NCBI RefSeq assembly: GCF_014650915.1
Contig: NZ_BMVW01000002.1
Location: 310,001-374,000 of the forward strand
Length of the DNA: 64,000 bases
Reading direction: 5' to 3'
From: Streptomyces poonensis
Lineage (GTDB): Bacteria > Actinomycetota > Actinomycetes > Streptomycetales > Streptomycetaceae
Shown: positions 18,453 through 26,164 of the stretch, piece by piece
Layout of the letters: every line of letters begins with the position of its first letter
Numbering within the stretch: the first letter of the stretch is position 1
Program-made: the position numbers and the translations under genes
The notes under the pieces: generated by a model
Told to the model about the DNA's origin: nothing
Databases searched by the model: none
The model's input: the letters and a program-made list of their open reading frames with translations, nothing else

Positions 18453-18686
18453 GATCGGCTCCCTTGATGGACGCCTCTCTCCCTCCAGCAGACCTCACCT
18501 CGGCCGTACGCACGCAGCCGCGGGGGCCATTCGGGTGACGACACCCCCGTGACCTGCGGTTTCGCGAGGACGGTGGGCCGCCCGCGGCGCCGGCCCTTCT
18601 GTACTCGTCCGAGCGGAATCGTGCACACAAGGACTGTTCCGGTGGGTATCGGGCATGCAGCGTTCAGCGAAGCGAGAGGGGAAGCC

Positions 18687-18791
18687 GTGATCTTCACGCT
18701 GTGCACCGCCGTACCGCTGCTCCTGGCCCTGCTGCTGGTCCACCATCAGGACTGCCCGCGCCGCTCGCCCCGTCACAAGCGCGGCTCCTGA
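18687..18791 (+). CDS. Possible 34-residue single-helix membrane peptide
   Basis: A GTG at 18687 after GAGAGGGGAAG opens a short frame, MIFTLCTAVPLLLALLLVHH followed by QDCPRRSPRHKRGS: one hydrophobic helix and a basic tail, in the style of small bacterial membrane peptides. Its last 19 bp overlap the end of the convergent nuclease gene. Site quality and composition support it, but size makes the call tentative. Confidence 0.4.
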   Translation: MIFTLCTAVPLLLALLLVHHQDCPRRSPRHKRGS

Positions 18792-19687
18792 TCCGGCGCG
18801 GGGACCGGGCTCCGCCAGGGCGGCGGCCCCGTGCCGTCGCTCCAGGCCAGCAAGGCGTCCCGGTCCACGCACACGATCCCGCACTGCTCGGCGTACTCGG
18901 CCGCCGGGGCGGTGAAGCCGCTGGTGGTGACCACGACGGCGACATCGGCCCCGTGCACGGTGAAGCATGTGCCGCCGAAGCGCTGAAGGTCCTGGGAACC
19001 GACCCGGTTGGTCTCGCCGTACCGCTTGCACTGGATCACCACGCTCCGTCCGTCCGGAGCGACGGCCAGGACGTCCGCGCCCAGGTCCCCCGCCCCGCCC
19101 ACGACCTCGACCTCCACGCAGCCGTCCCGCTCGCACAGCGCGGCCGTCGCCTGCTCGAACTCGTCGGCGTCCAGGGCGTCGTAGTCGACGGTGACGGTTG
19201 CCTCATGCATGTCACACGTCTCATACATCTCATACGATTCGGATGCCTCGTACGTGGTGGTGCCGTACGCGGCGGTTCCGTCGTCCGGCAGGACGAGCGT
19301 CCGCTCGACGCCGGTGTCACCGGCGGCGGCACCGTCCTCGGCCGTCGGCGCCGCCACGGTCACGTCCCGGCCGCGGGGTGCCCCGGCGTCCAGTTCGTCC
19401 ACCGCCGTTCTCGTCGCCTCGTCGAGGGCCTCGGCCGCCCGGCGCACCGCTCTCGCCGCGGAGGACCGGCGTCTCCCGCGCCGGAAGGCCACCACCGGCG
19501 CCACCCCTGTCGTCGCCAGGACGACCGCCCAGACGGGACGCCGCTCCACGACATCGGCCAGGGCGCGCACGGTGAACCCCGCGAGGCTCACCATGACGGC
19601 GAGGAGGCCGAAGAACAACGCCGTCGAACGCAGGTCGAAGGTGCGCTTGCGGTCCACCGGGCGGGTGCGGCGTGTGGGCGTGGCCAC
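18773..19687 (-). CDS. Membrane-anchored restriction-endonuclease-like (Mrr-type) protein
   Basis: The 304-residue protein has two N-terminal hydrophobic helices (STALFFGLLAVMVSLAGF and VWAVVLATTGVAPVVAF), a charged linker, and a C-terminal Mrr-type nuclease domain: LDADEFEQATAALCERDG, GGAGDLGADVLAVAPDG with the metal-binding Asp, and VVIQCKRYGETNRVGSQDLQ with the QxK motif. The core acidic and QCK residues are present, so catalysis is possible. The GTG start follows GGGGGATCG. A membrane-tethered nuclease could cleave incoming or membrane-associated DNA; this role is inferred. Confidence 0.8.
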   Translation of the reverse strand: MATPTRRTRPVDRKRTFDLRSTALFFGLLAVMVSLAGFTVRALADVVERRPVWAVVLATTGVAPVVAFRRGRRRSSAARAVRRAAEALDEATRTAVDELDAGAPRGRDVTVAAPTAEDGAAAGDTGVERTLVLPDDGTAAYGTTTYEASESYEMYETCDMHEATVTVDYDALDADEFEQATAALCERDGCVEVEVVGGAGDLGADVLAVAPDGRSVVIQCKRYGETNRVGSQDLQRFGGTCFTVHGADVAVVVTTSGFTAPAAEYAEQCGIVCVDRDALLAWSDGTGPPPWRSPVPAPDQEPRL

Positions 19688-19782
19688 GATGTTCGATCCC
19701 CCTCACTCACGGCAACGGACAAGAGAACGACACGAAGATCACTCCCGTCGTGTGCCCCCGATCAAGGAGTTCACCGGTATGC

Positions 19783-21231
19783 CTACGAGGGCGGGAGGTC
19801 ACCGGGAGGCGTCTCGCCGGCCGGGGCCGCGGTGCCGTCACGGGCCAGGAGGGTGACCGCGCCCTCGTACGCGGCCAGCCCGGCCGCGACCACGAGCAGC
19901 CCGGCCCACGAGGACAGCAGCAGCGCTGTCAGGACCGCGACGACGACGCCCCCGACCCGCAGCACATCGGCGTGCCCGCGGATCCACGGCCTCGACCGGC
20001 CGACGGACCTGGCTCGTTGACCGACCCGCGTCAGGAGCCGACCGGTGGCCTGGGCGCCCTGGACCACACAGTGGCGCAGCGCCACGGGGAGGCGTCCGGG
20101 GCCGACCAGGTAGGCGAGTACGGCGAGCGCGACGCCGGCCCAGAGGAGCTGGTCACCGCGTGTGCGCAGGGGCTCGAAGACGTCCCACAGCGCGGTCCGT
20201 ACTCCCTCGCGGTAGACGCCGGGCCGCACCTGGCCGAGGAGGTGGTCCCGCACGGCCCGCAGGACGGCCGTCATCGCGGTGGTCGTCACCACCAGCCACA
20301 GGCCGAGCTGGAGGAGAGTGCGCCGGGGGCGCGGCGAGACCCACAGCGCGAGGGCCAGCAGCAGGGGCACGGCGACGACCAGTCCCACCACGGCGCGCCT
20401 GCACAGCAGCACGGCGTCCTGCAGCTGCCCGAGCCGGTGCCGGTCGTAGAGCCTGACCTGGGCGAAGTCCTCCGGCAGCGTCACCCCGAGCGCCTTGTCG
20501 ATCCGGTCGCGCAGTCCGGGCGGGAACTCGCCGGACTTCACGGGCGGCAGGTCGATCCTCTTGCCGAACACGGTGGGGAGCCGGTCCTCCAACGCGTTGA
20601 TCAGGTTGTTGACCAGGGGCAGCAGGTCGAGCGTGACCGTGTCGCCCCGCACCTCCACGTTCGGGGCGCGGTTCTCCAGCACGGCGACGATCCGTGGGTG
20701 CATGGAACGGTTCGCCGAGCGCCACAGCTCCTGGAACTCCTCCGTCCTGAGCAGCTCGCCGACCGAGTCCCGTACGTGGTCGTGGACGGCGGCGGTGACC
20801 GGTGCCGCGATGAAGGACGCCCGGTCGGGCAGGGCGTCGGACAGCCGCCGCTCGACGTCCAGCTGGTCGAACAGTTCGTCGGTGAGATAGGCGGAGAGGG
20901 CCGCGTTCACGGCCGGGTCCTCCGGCAGCGGGCCCACCGTGGCGACCCACCGGTCCGTGTCGAGGGCGGTCCGCGCGGCCCACACCCCGATCACCCCGCC
21001 GACCGCGCACACCGCCACCAGCGCGATCAGAACGGCGGCCACCGCTCGTCTGACGGCCAGGAGCCGGGCACGCCGCCGCTGCTCGGTCCCGACACGGGCG
21101 CGCAGCGCCTCGACCTCCGCCCGCAGCAGCTCCAGTTCTCCGGCCTCCCTGTGGGACACGGGGTCCGCCCCTTCGGCCGGCACCGGAGCCTCCCCCTCGC
21201 GGTACGCGGCAGTGTCCTCCTCGCGGGCCAT
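19783..21231 (-). CDS. Integral membrane protein with coiled-coil start
   Basis: The 482-residue protein has an N-terminal cytoplasmic segment with a likely coiled coil (EAGELELLRAEVEALRARVG), a hydrophobic helix AVAAVLIALVAVCAVGGVIG, a long extracytoplasmic domain (about 80-280) and several C-terminal helices (VVGLVVAVPLLLALALWV, LQLGLWLVVTTTAMTAV, LLWAGVALAVLAYLVGP, LRVGGVVVAVLTALLLSS). The start has GGAGGAGGTGAG upstream. The family is unnamed to me. It is divergent from the DUF6325 gene across the palindrome at 21282-21298. Confidence 0.8.
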   Translation of the reverse strand: MAREEDTAAYREGEAPVPAEGADPVSHREAGELELLRAEVEALRARVGTEQRRRARLLAVRRAVAAVLIALVAVCAVGGVIGVWAARTALDTDRWVATVGPLPEDPAVNAALSAYLTDELFDQLDVERRLSDALPDRASFIAAPVTAAVHDHVRDSVGELLRTEEFQELWRSANRSMHPRIVAVLENRAPNVEVRGDTVTLDLLPLVNNLINALEDRLPTVFGKRIDLPPVKSGEFPPGLRDRIDKALGVTLPEDFAQVRLYDRHRLGQLQDAVLLCRRAVVGLVVAVPLLLALALWVSPRPRRTLLQLGLWLVVTTTAMTAVLRAVRDHLLGQVRPGVYREGVRTALWDVFEPLRTRGDQLLWAGVALAVLAYLVGPGRLPVALRHCVVQGAQATGRLLTRVGQRARSVGRSRPWIRGHADVLRVGGVVVAVLTALLLSSWAGLLVVAAGLAAYEGAVTLLARDGTAAPAGETPPGDLPPS

Positions 21232-21281
21232 GGGCGTCTCACCTCCTCCGCCCACCGTCGGGGACGCGGCACAGCGGCCCC

Positions 21282-21298
21282 TCACCCCCGGCGGGTGA
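21282..21298. promoter_or_regulatory. TCACCC-N5-GGGTGA palindrome, copy 1
   Basis: TCACCCCCGGCGGGTGA, with perfect 6-bp arms, lies 51 bp before the membrane protein start at 21231 and 56 bp before the DUF6325 start at 21354. It could control both divergent genes. The same motif recurs at 24230, 33082 and 33877, with weaker copies at 24022, 30517 and 35928. Confidence 0.6.
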
Positions 21299-21353
21299 CG
21301 CGGCGCCGCGCGTTTCACGGCTCGATGGAACGGTGCCGTCGAAGGGAGTCACC

Positions 21354-21908
21354 ATGGTCATGATCGGTCCGGTGCAGCTGCTGGTGGTCGAGTTCGGGCC
21401 CGACGCCGAGTTCGCGGGGCGGATCGTCGAAGAGCTGGAGACCTTGGAGTCGAACGGGCAGATCCGCGTTCTCGACCTGTTGTTCGTACAGAAGGAGCCG
21501 GACGGGAACCTCTTCGCCCTCGACTACCAGGCGACGGGCATGGGCGACATGGTCGCCGCGCTGCTCGGCATGCCGCACGAGTCCCTGCGCGGAGCGGAGG
21601 CGGCGTATCCGTCACTGACCGAGGGCAACGCCTTCGGTCTCACCGCCGGCGAGATCAGGGACATGGCGGGGGCGCTGGCCCCGGGGACCGCGGCGGGATT
21701 CGTCCTGCTCGAGCACGTGTGGGCGAAGTATCTACGGAAGGCGATCCGTGACGCGGGCGGCATGCCCGTCGCGGAGGGCTTCCTCACCGAAGAAGCACTC
21801 GAACCCGTGGCCGCGCAACTCACCGCCGTGGCGGAGCAGCTGGGCGAACCGACCGCTCCCCCGGCCCGCGCGAGCCGGACGGCCGGCCATGGCCGAAGGA
21901 GGACCTGA
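21354..21908 (+). CDS. DUF6325/DUF1269-like protein
   Basis: The 184-residue protein reads MVMIGPVQLLVVEFGPDAEF, with ELETLESNGQIRVLDLLFVQ and PGTAAGFVLLEHVWAKYLRK, matching the small actinobacterial DUF6325 family related to DUF1269. These are predicted alpha/beta proteins of unknown role, often in stress clusters. GAAGGGAGTC fixes the start. The stop overlaps the next start (TGATG), so it is coupled to the DUF1269 gene. A copy of the recurrent palindrome lies 56 bp upstream. Confidence 0.8.
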   Translation: MVMIGPVQLLVVEFGPDAEFAGRIVEELETLESNGQIRVLDLLFVQKEPDGNLFALDYQATGMGDMVAALLGMPHESLRGAEAAYPSLTEGNAFGLTAGEIRDMAGALAPGTAAGFVLLEHVWAKYLRKAIRDAGGMPVAEGFLTEEALEPVAAQLTAVAEQLGEPTAPPARASRTAGHGRRRT

Positions 21909-22390
21909 TGGCGGATCTCATCGTGCTGGGCTTCTCCGACAAGGAGAAGGCGGAAGCGGTGATGCGGCTGTCGAAGGAGCTGTCGCGGCAGGAACTGCTG
22001 GACCTGGAGGACTCGGCGGTCGCCTGGCGCACCGCGGACGGCAAGCTGCATGTGCACCAGACGTACAACACCACCGCGGCCGGCGCGGCCGGCGGTGCGC
22101 TGTGGGGCACGCTGTTCGGCATGCTGTTCCTGATGCCCGTGTTCGGGGCCGCGGTCGGCGCGGCCACGGGCGCGATCGCCGGCAAGCTCAGCGACGTCGG
22201 CATGCACGACGGCTTCGTCAAAGAGGTGGCGGCCACCCTCGAACCGGGCCGGGCCGCGGTGTTCGCCCTCGTCCGCAGCTCCACGCCCGACCGGGTACGC
22301 GACGCGCTGCGTCCGTTCCACCCGACGGTGATCCGTACGTCGCTCACCAAGGACCGCGAGGAGGAACTCATCGAGGAGCTGACGAAGTAG
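21908..22390 (+). CDS. DUF1269 family protein with glycine-rich membrane segment
   Basis: The 160-residue protein starts MADLIVLGFSDKEKAEAVMR, has the DUF1269 core (AVAWRTADGKLHVHQTYNTT), a central glycine-zipper hydrophobic stretch (GGALWGTLFGMLFLMPVFGA then AVGAATGAIAGKL), and AVFALVRSSTPDRV near the end. DUF1269 proteins are membrane-associated and of unknown biochemical function. It overlaps the DUF6325 gene by 1 bp, and a strong terminator follows. Confidence 0.85.
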   Translation: MADLIVLGFSDKEKAEAVMRLSKELSRQELLDLEDSAVAWRTADGKLHVHQTYNTTAAGAAGGALWGTLFGMLFLMPVFGAAVGAATGAIAGKLSDVGMHDGFVKEVAATLEPGRAAVFALVRSSTPDRVRDALRPFHPTVIRTSLTKDREEELIEELTK

Positions 22391-22408
22391 CGGCGCCGGG
22401 CAGGCCGT

Positions 22409-22440
22409 ACGCCGCCGGGGCGGAGACGCCCCGGCGGCGT
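22409..22440 (+). terminator. Hairpin terminator after the DUF1269 gene
   Basis: A 14-bp perfect stem (ACGCCGCCGGGGCG with CGCCCCGGCGGCGT) closes a GAGA tetraloop, 18 bp after the stop codon. Confidence 0.85.
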
Positions 22441-22447
22441 ATTGCCG

Positions 22448-22489
22448 GTGACCGAGTGGCCAGGTGACCGAGTGGCCAGGTGACCGAGT
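22448..22489. repeat. 16-bp tandem repeat, 2.6 copies
   Basis: GTGACCGAGTGGCCAG occurs perfectly at 22448-22463 and 22464-22479, with a partial third copy to 22489. It lies in the intergenic space between the DUF1269 terminator and the convergent lipid kinase gene. Confidence 0.85.
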
Positions 22490-22607
22490 CGGTCGACCCT
22501 CGCGGTCGCGGGTCTCAGCCCCGGGCCGCACTTTTGTCGTCACGCCGTGCCTGGTGGTCCGGTCCCCGGCCGCCCGGCCCTGTACGGACCCGGATCGCCC
22601 ACCCGGT

Positions 22608-23987
22608 CTACGGGGCGCCGCTCCGGGTCGGTTTCAGGGCGGCGAGTTCGTCCGGTGAGCGCGCCGGCGTCAGGGCCAGCCTCCCGAGCAGACGCCAGTC
22701 CAGCGGCGGCCGGGCACCGCGGGGCCCCGGCCGCCGGCGGGGGACGATCACCCGCAGGGCCCGTGGCCGCACCTCGCAGTGGACGGGAACACGGAGCCGT
22801 GAGGCCTCGCCGTCGACGTCGGCCCTCAGCCACCGCACATCGGCGTCGATCCGCACGTCCATCGCCGCGGTCCGTGTCAGGCCGGTGGAACGCCAGCCCC
22901 TCAGGAGCCCGGCGGCGTGGGCGGCGCCGGTCACCTCGACGCCGACGCAGCCCAGCGCACCGCCGTCCAGGCGCGGACGGGTCCCGAGCCCCGCGATGTC
23001 ACCCGTGCCGTACGGGTTGTTGCTGACCAGCAGGGCCTGCGGGGCGCAGCAGGTGACCGCTCCGGCCCGCGCGGTGAGCGGGACGCCCTCGTGCCCCGCG
23101 AGCAGGCCGGGCAGCGCCTCCAGCGCCGTACGGACATGGCCGTCGCGGCGCCGGAAGCCGCGCGCGTGGCCGTTCCGGTACCAGGAGCCCGACGCCGCGC
23201 CCCCGTAGGCTCCGAACGCCACGTCGCTGACGAAGGGGCGGTCGCCCACCCTGCCCATGTCGACGTGCACCTCCACGCCGTCGTACAGCGCGTCCAGCGC
23301 CCTGACCGGGTCGTCGCAGTCCAGTCCGAGACTGCGGGCGAAGTGGTTGCGGGTGCCCGCCGGGATCACCAGGAAGGGGAGGTGCAGGGCGGCGGCGACG
23401 TCGGCGACCGGTGCCTGCATGCCGTCGCCGCCCGCGACGCCGAGCAGATCGGCACCCTCGGAGGCCGCCTTGCGGGCCAGTTCGGCGACGTCGGTCTCAC
23501 CGCGCCATTCCAGCTGCAGCACCTCGGCGCCCAGGGCCTCGGCCCGCTCGCGCAGCGAGAACCGCCGTACCTTGCCGCCGCCCGAGCGCAGGTTCATGAT
23601 CAGGAAGGGGTGGTGGATCTCGGGTGCCGGATGCTCGCGCGGCGGCACCGGCGCGTCGTGCCGGAGCAGGGCGGTCCGGGCCGTACCGGCCGCCACCAGC
23701 CACAGCAGCGCGGAGACGGCGACGGCCCACCCCAGCCGGGCCGAGGAGTACTCCCACAGGACCCACACCGGGGCCGACACGGCCAGCGCCCTGGCGAGGA
23801 GGCGCCGGGCACCCCGCCGGGTGAGCCCCCACCAGACCCCGGCGGCGGTGAGCGCCAGACCGACGAGTCCCACGGCCGCCAGGGCGGGGGACCGCAGAGC
23901 CGCGCCCACCAACAGGACCAGCACGGCCGCGGCGGCGGCCCCCAGCGCGACGCGCGCGGGCTGTTGCTCTCGCATCGTCGGTTCCAT
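22608..23987 (-). CDS. Diacylglycerol-kinase-like lipid kinase, copy 1
   Basis: The 459-residue protein has N-terminal hydrophobic helices (ARVALGAAAAAVLVLLVGAA and ALAAVGLVGLALTAAGVWWG, plus two more), then a DAGK/YegS-type catalytic domain: FLIMNLRSGGGKVRRFSL, LLGVAGGDGMQAPVADVAAA, FLVIPAGTRNHFARSLGLD and LLVSNNPYGTG. The usual GGDGT/S reads GGDGM here, a notable change at the nucleotide-binding loop. The family phosphorylates diacylglycerol or other lipids. It is a paralogue of the gene at 30567-32036. The start is not certain (ATG at 23987 or 23975). A weak copy of the palindrome lies 35 bp upstream. Confidence 0.85.
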   Translation of the reverse strand: MEPTMREQQPARVALGAAAAAVLVLLVGAALRSPALAAVGLVGLALTAAGVWWGLTRRGARRLLARALAVSAPVWVLWEYSSARLGWAVAVSALLWLVAAGTARTALLRHDAPVPPREHPAPEIHHPFLIMNLRSGGGKVRRFSLRERAEALGAEVLQLEWRGETDVAELARKAASEGADLLGVAGGDGMQAPVADVAAALHLPFLVIPAGTRNHFARSLGLDCDDPVRALDALYDGVEVHVDMGRVGDRPFVSDVAFGAYGGAASGSWYRNGHARGFRRRDGHVRTALEALPGLLAGHEGVPLTARAGAVTCCAPQALLVSNNPYGTGDIAGLGTRPRLDGGALGCVGVEVTGAAHAAGLLRGWRSTGLTRTAAMDVRIDADVRWLRADVDGEASRLRVPVHCEVRPRALRVIVPRRRPGPRGARPPLDWRLLGRLALTPARSPDELAALKPTRSGAP

Positions 23988-24021
23988 GACCGAACTGTGC
24001 CGCCCGGGTGGGGGGCCCGCA

Positions 24022-24038
24022 TCACCCTGGGGAGGCGA
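24022..24038. promoter_or_regulatory. TCACCC-N5-GGGTGA-like palindrome, weak copy
   Basis: TCACCC-TGGGG-AGGCGA keeps the left arm intact and 4 of 6 bases on the right, with the same 5-bp spacer. It lies 35 bp before the lipid kinase start at 23987, the same distance as the copy at 24230 from its gene. Confidence 0.35.
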
Positions 24039-24229
24039 TTGCCGCCGACGGGGGCGTTCCGCCCGCCCCGTGCCGGGCCCCGCCCACCGCCTGCTGTACG
24101 GCTGCTCCGCCTGCTGAGGGGCGCAGAAGGCCAGAACCCGGATCACCAGCACGTCCAGCGCGATGAGAGAGCGCCGATGCCGACGCCGACGCCGACGCCG
24201 GTCATCATGCGGACGGCCACTGAGCGCGG

Positions 24230-24246
24230 TCACCCCCGAAGGGTGA
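24230..24246. promoter_or_regulatory. TCACCC-N5-GGGTGA palindrome, copy 2
   Basis: TCACCCCCGAAGGGTGA has perfect arms and ends 34 bp before the GTG at 24281. The position fits a repressor site at a core promoter, or an activator site for a transcript with a short leader. Confidence 0.6.
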
Positions 24247-24280
24247 TGTCCCTTCGGACGCGGGCTGCTGTGATCGTGCC

Positions 24281-25342
24281 GTGACCAGTCCTGACGACGG
24301 CCCGCCCGGCCCGGTACCCGCCGACGGAGCGGCCTGTCGCGGCCTCGCGGGCAGGGTGGTCGTGTACGCGTCGCGTCTCGTCGTGGGGCTGGCCGACGCC
24401 GCCGCGCAGACCGTCACCGCCGCCGTCGGGGGCACCGTACGCGGCCGGCCGGGGGACGGACGGGGTGCGCTGCCCGATGCCGCGCTGGGCCTCGTCCTGC
24501 ACCTGGAACGGCGGGCGCTCGCCGCGGTGGCCGCCGTGGACGTCCGGGTACTGCCCCGCGTGCGCGCCGTCGCGCGCGGCTTCGTACCGGCCGGGGTCGC
24601 CGACCTGGTCGAGGAGCACATCGCCCTGTGGAGCGCGCGCGGCGCGGCGGAGCGGCTGCGGGCCCGCGAGGAACTCCGTGGTACGGCACGGGCGGTGACA
24701 CGGGCGCTCACGGCCGCCGTTCTCGCCGAGGTCGACGTGGACGCCGTGGCCGACCGCGTGGACGTGGAACGGATCGCCCGGCGCGTGGACGTGGACGCCG
24801 TGCTCGCCCGGGTCGACCTGGTGACGTACACGGAACGGGTCCTCGGGAAGCTCGATCTGGTGGCGTACACCGAGGCCGTCCTGGAGGAACTCGAGCTGGG
24901 GAGGATCGTGCGGGACACGGGCGGCAGCATCGCCGGGGAGACGCTCGACGCGTTCCGCCGCCAGAACGTGCGCGCCGACCGGCTCGTGCAGCGGCTCACC
25001 GACCGGGTACTGCGCAGAGGCGGTCCGGGCGGGGATGCCCTCGCGCCACGGGTGCCCGTGCCTCAGACATCTGTGCCACGGCCGTCCGTGCCGCAGATGT
25101 CCGTACCGCCGGTGTCCGTGCCGCCCGCGTCCGCACCGCCGTCCGAGTCACTGGCATCCATACCACCGGCACCACCGGCGTCTGCGCCACCGGCGCCCGT
25201 GCCACCGACGCCCGTGCCATCGCTGTCCGCACCAACCGCGTCCGCACCACCGACGTCCCCGCCATCCGCGTCCGTCCCCTGGAAGGAGGTGGACGTCCCG
25301 GCCACGGCTCCGACGCCTCCGCCGACCGGGCCTCGGCCGTGA
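24281..25342 (+). CDS. Uncharacterised protein with Pro-rich repetitive C-terminus
   Basis: The 353-residue protein has a helical N-terminal two-thirds (LAGRVVVYASRLVVGLADAA, then AVLAEVDVDAVADRVDVERI and repeated VDxDAVLARVDL-type stretches predicted to be helical). A tail from about residue 255 is made of PxxSVP/PPxSAPP repeats. The tail is low-complexity and may be disordered or cell-envelope spanning. The GTG start has a weak site. Its stop overlaps the RDD gene start as GTGA. I do not recognise the family; coupling to a membrane protein suggests a partner role at the membrane. Confidence 0.75.
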   Translation: MTSPDDGPPGPVPADGAACRGLAGRVVVYASRLVVGLADAAAQTVTAAVGGTVRGRPGDGRGALPDAALGLVLHLERRALAAVAAVDVRVLPRVRAVARGFVPAGVADLVEEHIALWSARGAAERLRAREELRGTARAVTRALTAAVLAEVDVDAVADRVDVERIARRVDVDAVLARVDLVTYTERVLGKLDLVAYTEAVLEELELGRIVRDTGGSIAGETLDAFRRQNVRADRLVQRLTDRVLRRGGPGGDALAPRVPVPQTSVPRPSVPQMSVPPVSVPPASAPPSESLASIPPAPPASAPPAPVPPTPVPSLSAPTASAPPTSPPSASVPWKEVDVPATAPTPPPTGPRP

Positions 25343-25863
25343 CGTCACCGGTCCGCGGCGCACCGTCCCTCCAGGGGCGGCCGGCCGGGATCGTCTCCCG
25401 GACGGTGGCGGGTGCCGTCGACCTCCTCGTGGTGCTCTGCACCGTCTTCTCGATCCACTTCGGCTTCGCGGCCGGGCGTTATCTGCTGCTGGGCCCGCCG
25501 TTCGCGCTGCCGAAGCCCGCGGCCTGGGTCACCCTCGGTCTCGGCTACGGCACCGCAGTCGCCTATCTGGCGGGCAGCTGGATGATCGGCGGGCGCACGG
25601 TCGGCGACCAGTTGCTGGGGCTGCGGGTGCTGAGCCGTTCCCGGGGGCGGCTCACCCTCGTCACCGCCGTGCTGCGGGCCGTGCTGTGCGTCTTCCTGCC
25701 CTGGGGCCTGCTGTGGATACCGGTCGACCGGCGCGGGGCGTCCGTGCAGGACCGCCTCGTGAACAGCGCCGTCGTGCACGACTGGTACGGCAGGTCCCGG
25801 CCCGTGACGGACGTCTCCCGCACGGGCCCGCGGACCCCGGTGAGAGGTGATCCCGACGGCTGA
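25339..25863 (+). CDS. RDD family membrane protein
   Basis: The 174-residue protein shows the RDD signature: Arg/Asp in GIVSRTVAGAVDLLVVL, GRTVGDQLLGLRVLS, and the terminal Asp in GASVQDRLVNSAVV. Three hydrophobic helices are visible (about 27-45, 60-85, 115-135). Some RDD proteins move sodium or protons; most are unassigned. The GTG at 25339 overlaps the previous stop (GTGA), so the two genes are coupled. Confidence 0.85.
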   Translation: MTSPVRGAPSLQGRPAGIVSRTVAGAVDLLVVLCTVFSIHFGFAAGRYLLLGPPFALPKPAAWVTLGLGYGTAVAYLAGSWMIGGRTVGDQLLGLRVLSRSRGRLTLVTAVLRAVLCVFLPWGLLWIPVDRRGASVQDRLVNSAVVHDWYGRSRPVTDVSRTGPRTPVRGDPDG

Positions 25864-26164
25864 GGCGGCAGCATCGTCCGCCCCGACGCCGGGGCGCGTC
25901 CGGCGAGGTGGAGAGGCGCGGCAGGGCGGGATCCCGGGCTGTCGCGCAGTGTGTCGAATCTCGGCTCGTCCCTCGGTGCGCGGTCGCCGGGCCGGTGGGC
26001 CTGGTAGTCGCCGTGGTGCTCCTGCCACTCGGCCGGGCCGCGGCGGAGGGGACCAAGTGAGGAACGGCCCCTCCGCGCGGTCCTCTCCGCCGTGCGGTTC
26101 TCCGTGCAGTGTTCCTTCAGGCGGGTGATGCGGTCTTCCGGGCGGCTCCCCGCAGGTCTCTCCG
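25864..26164. other. Intergenic region, nothing supported
   Basis: This 301-bp space between convergent genes shows no open frame with coding character, no strong hairpin and no repeat. A GGGTGA half-site (26123-26128) lacks a matching left arm. Confidence 0.4.

Noticed and set aside
26112..26128. Further copy of the TCACCC-N5-GGGTGA motif
   Set aside because: Only the right arm matches; the left arm agrees at 2 of 6 positions.
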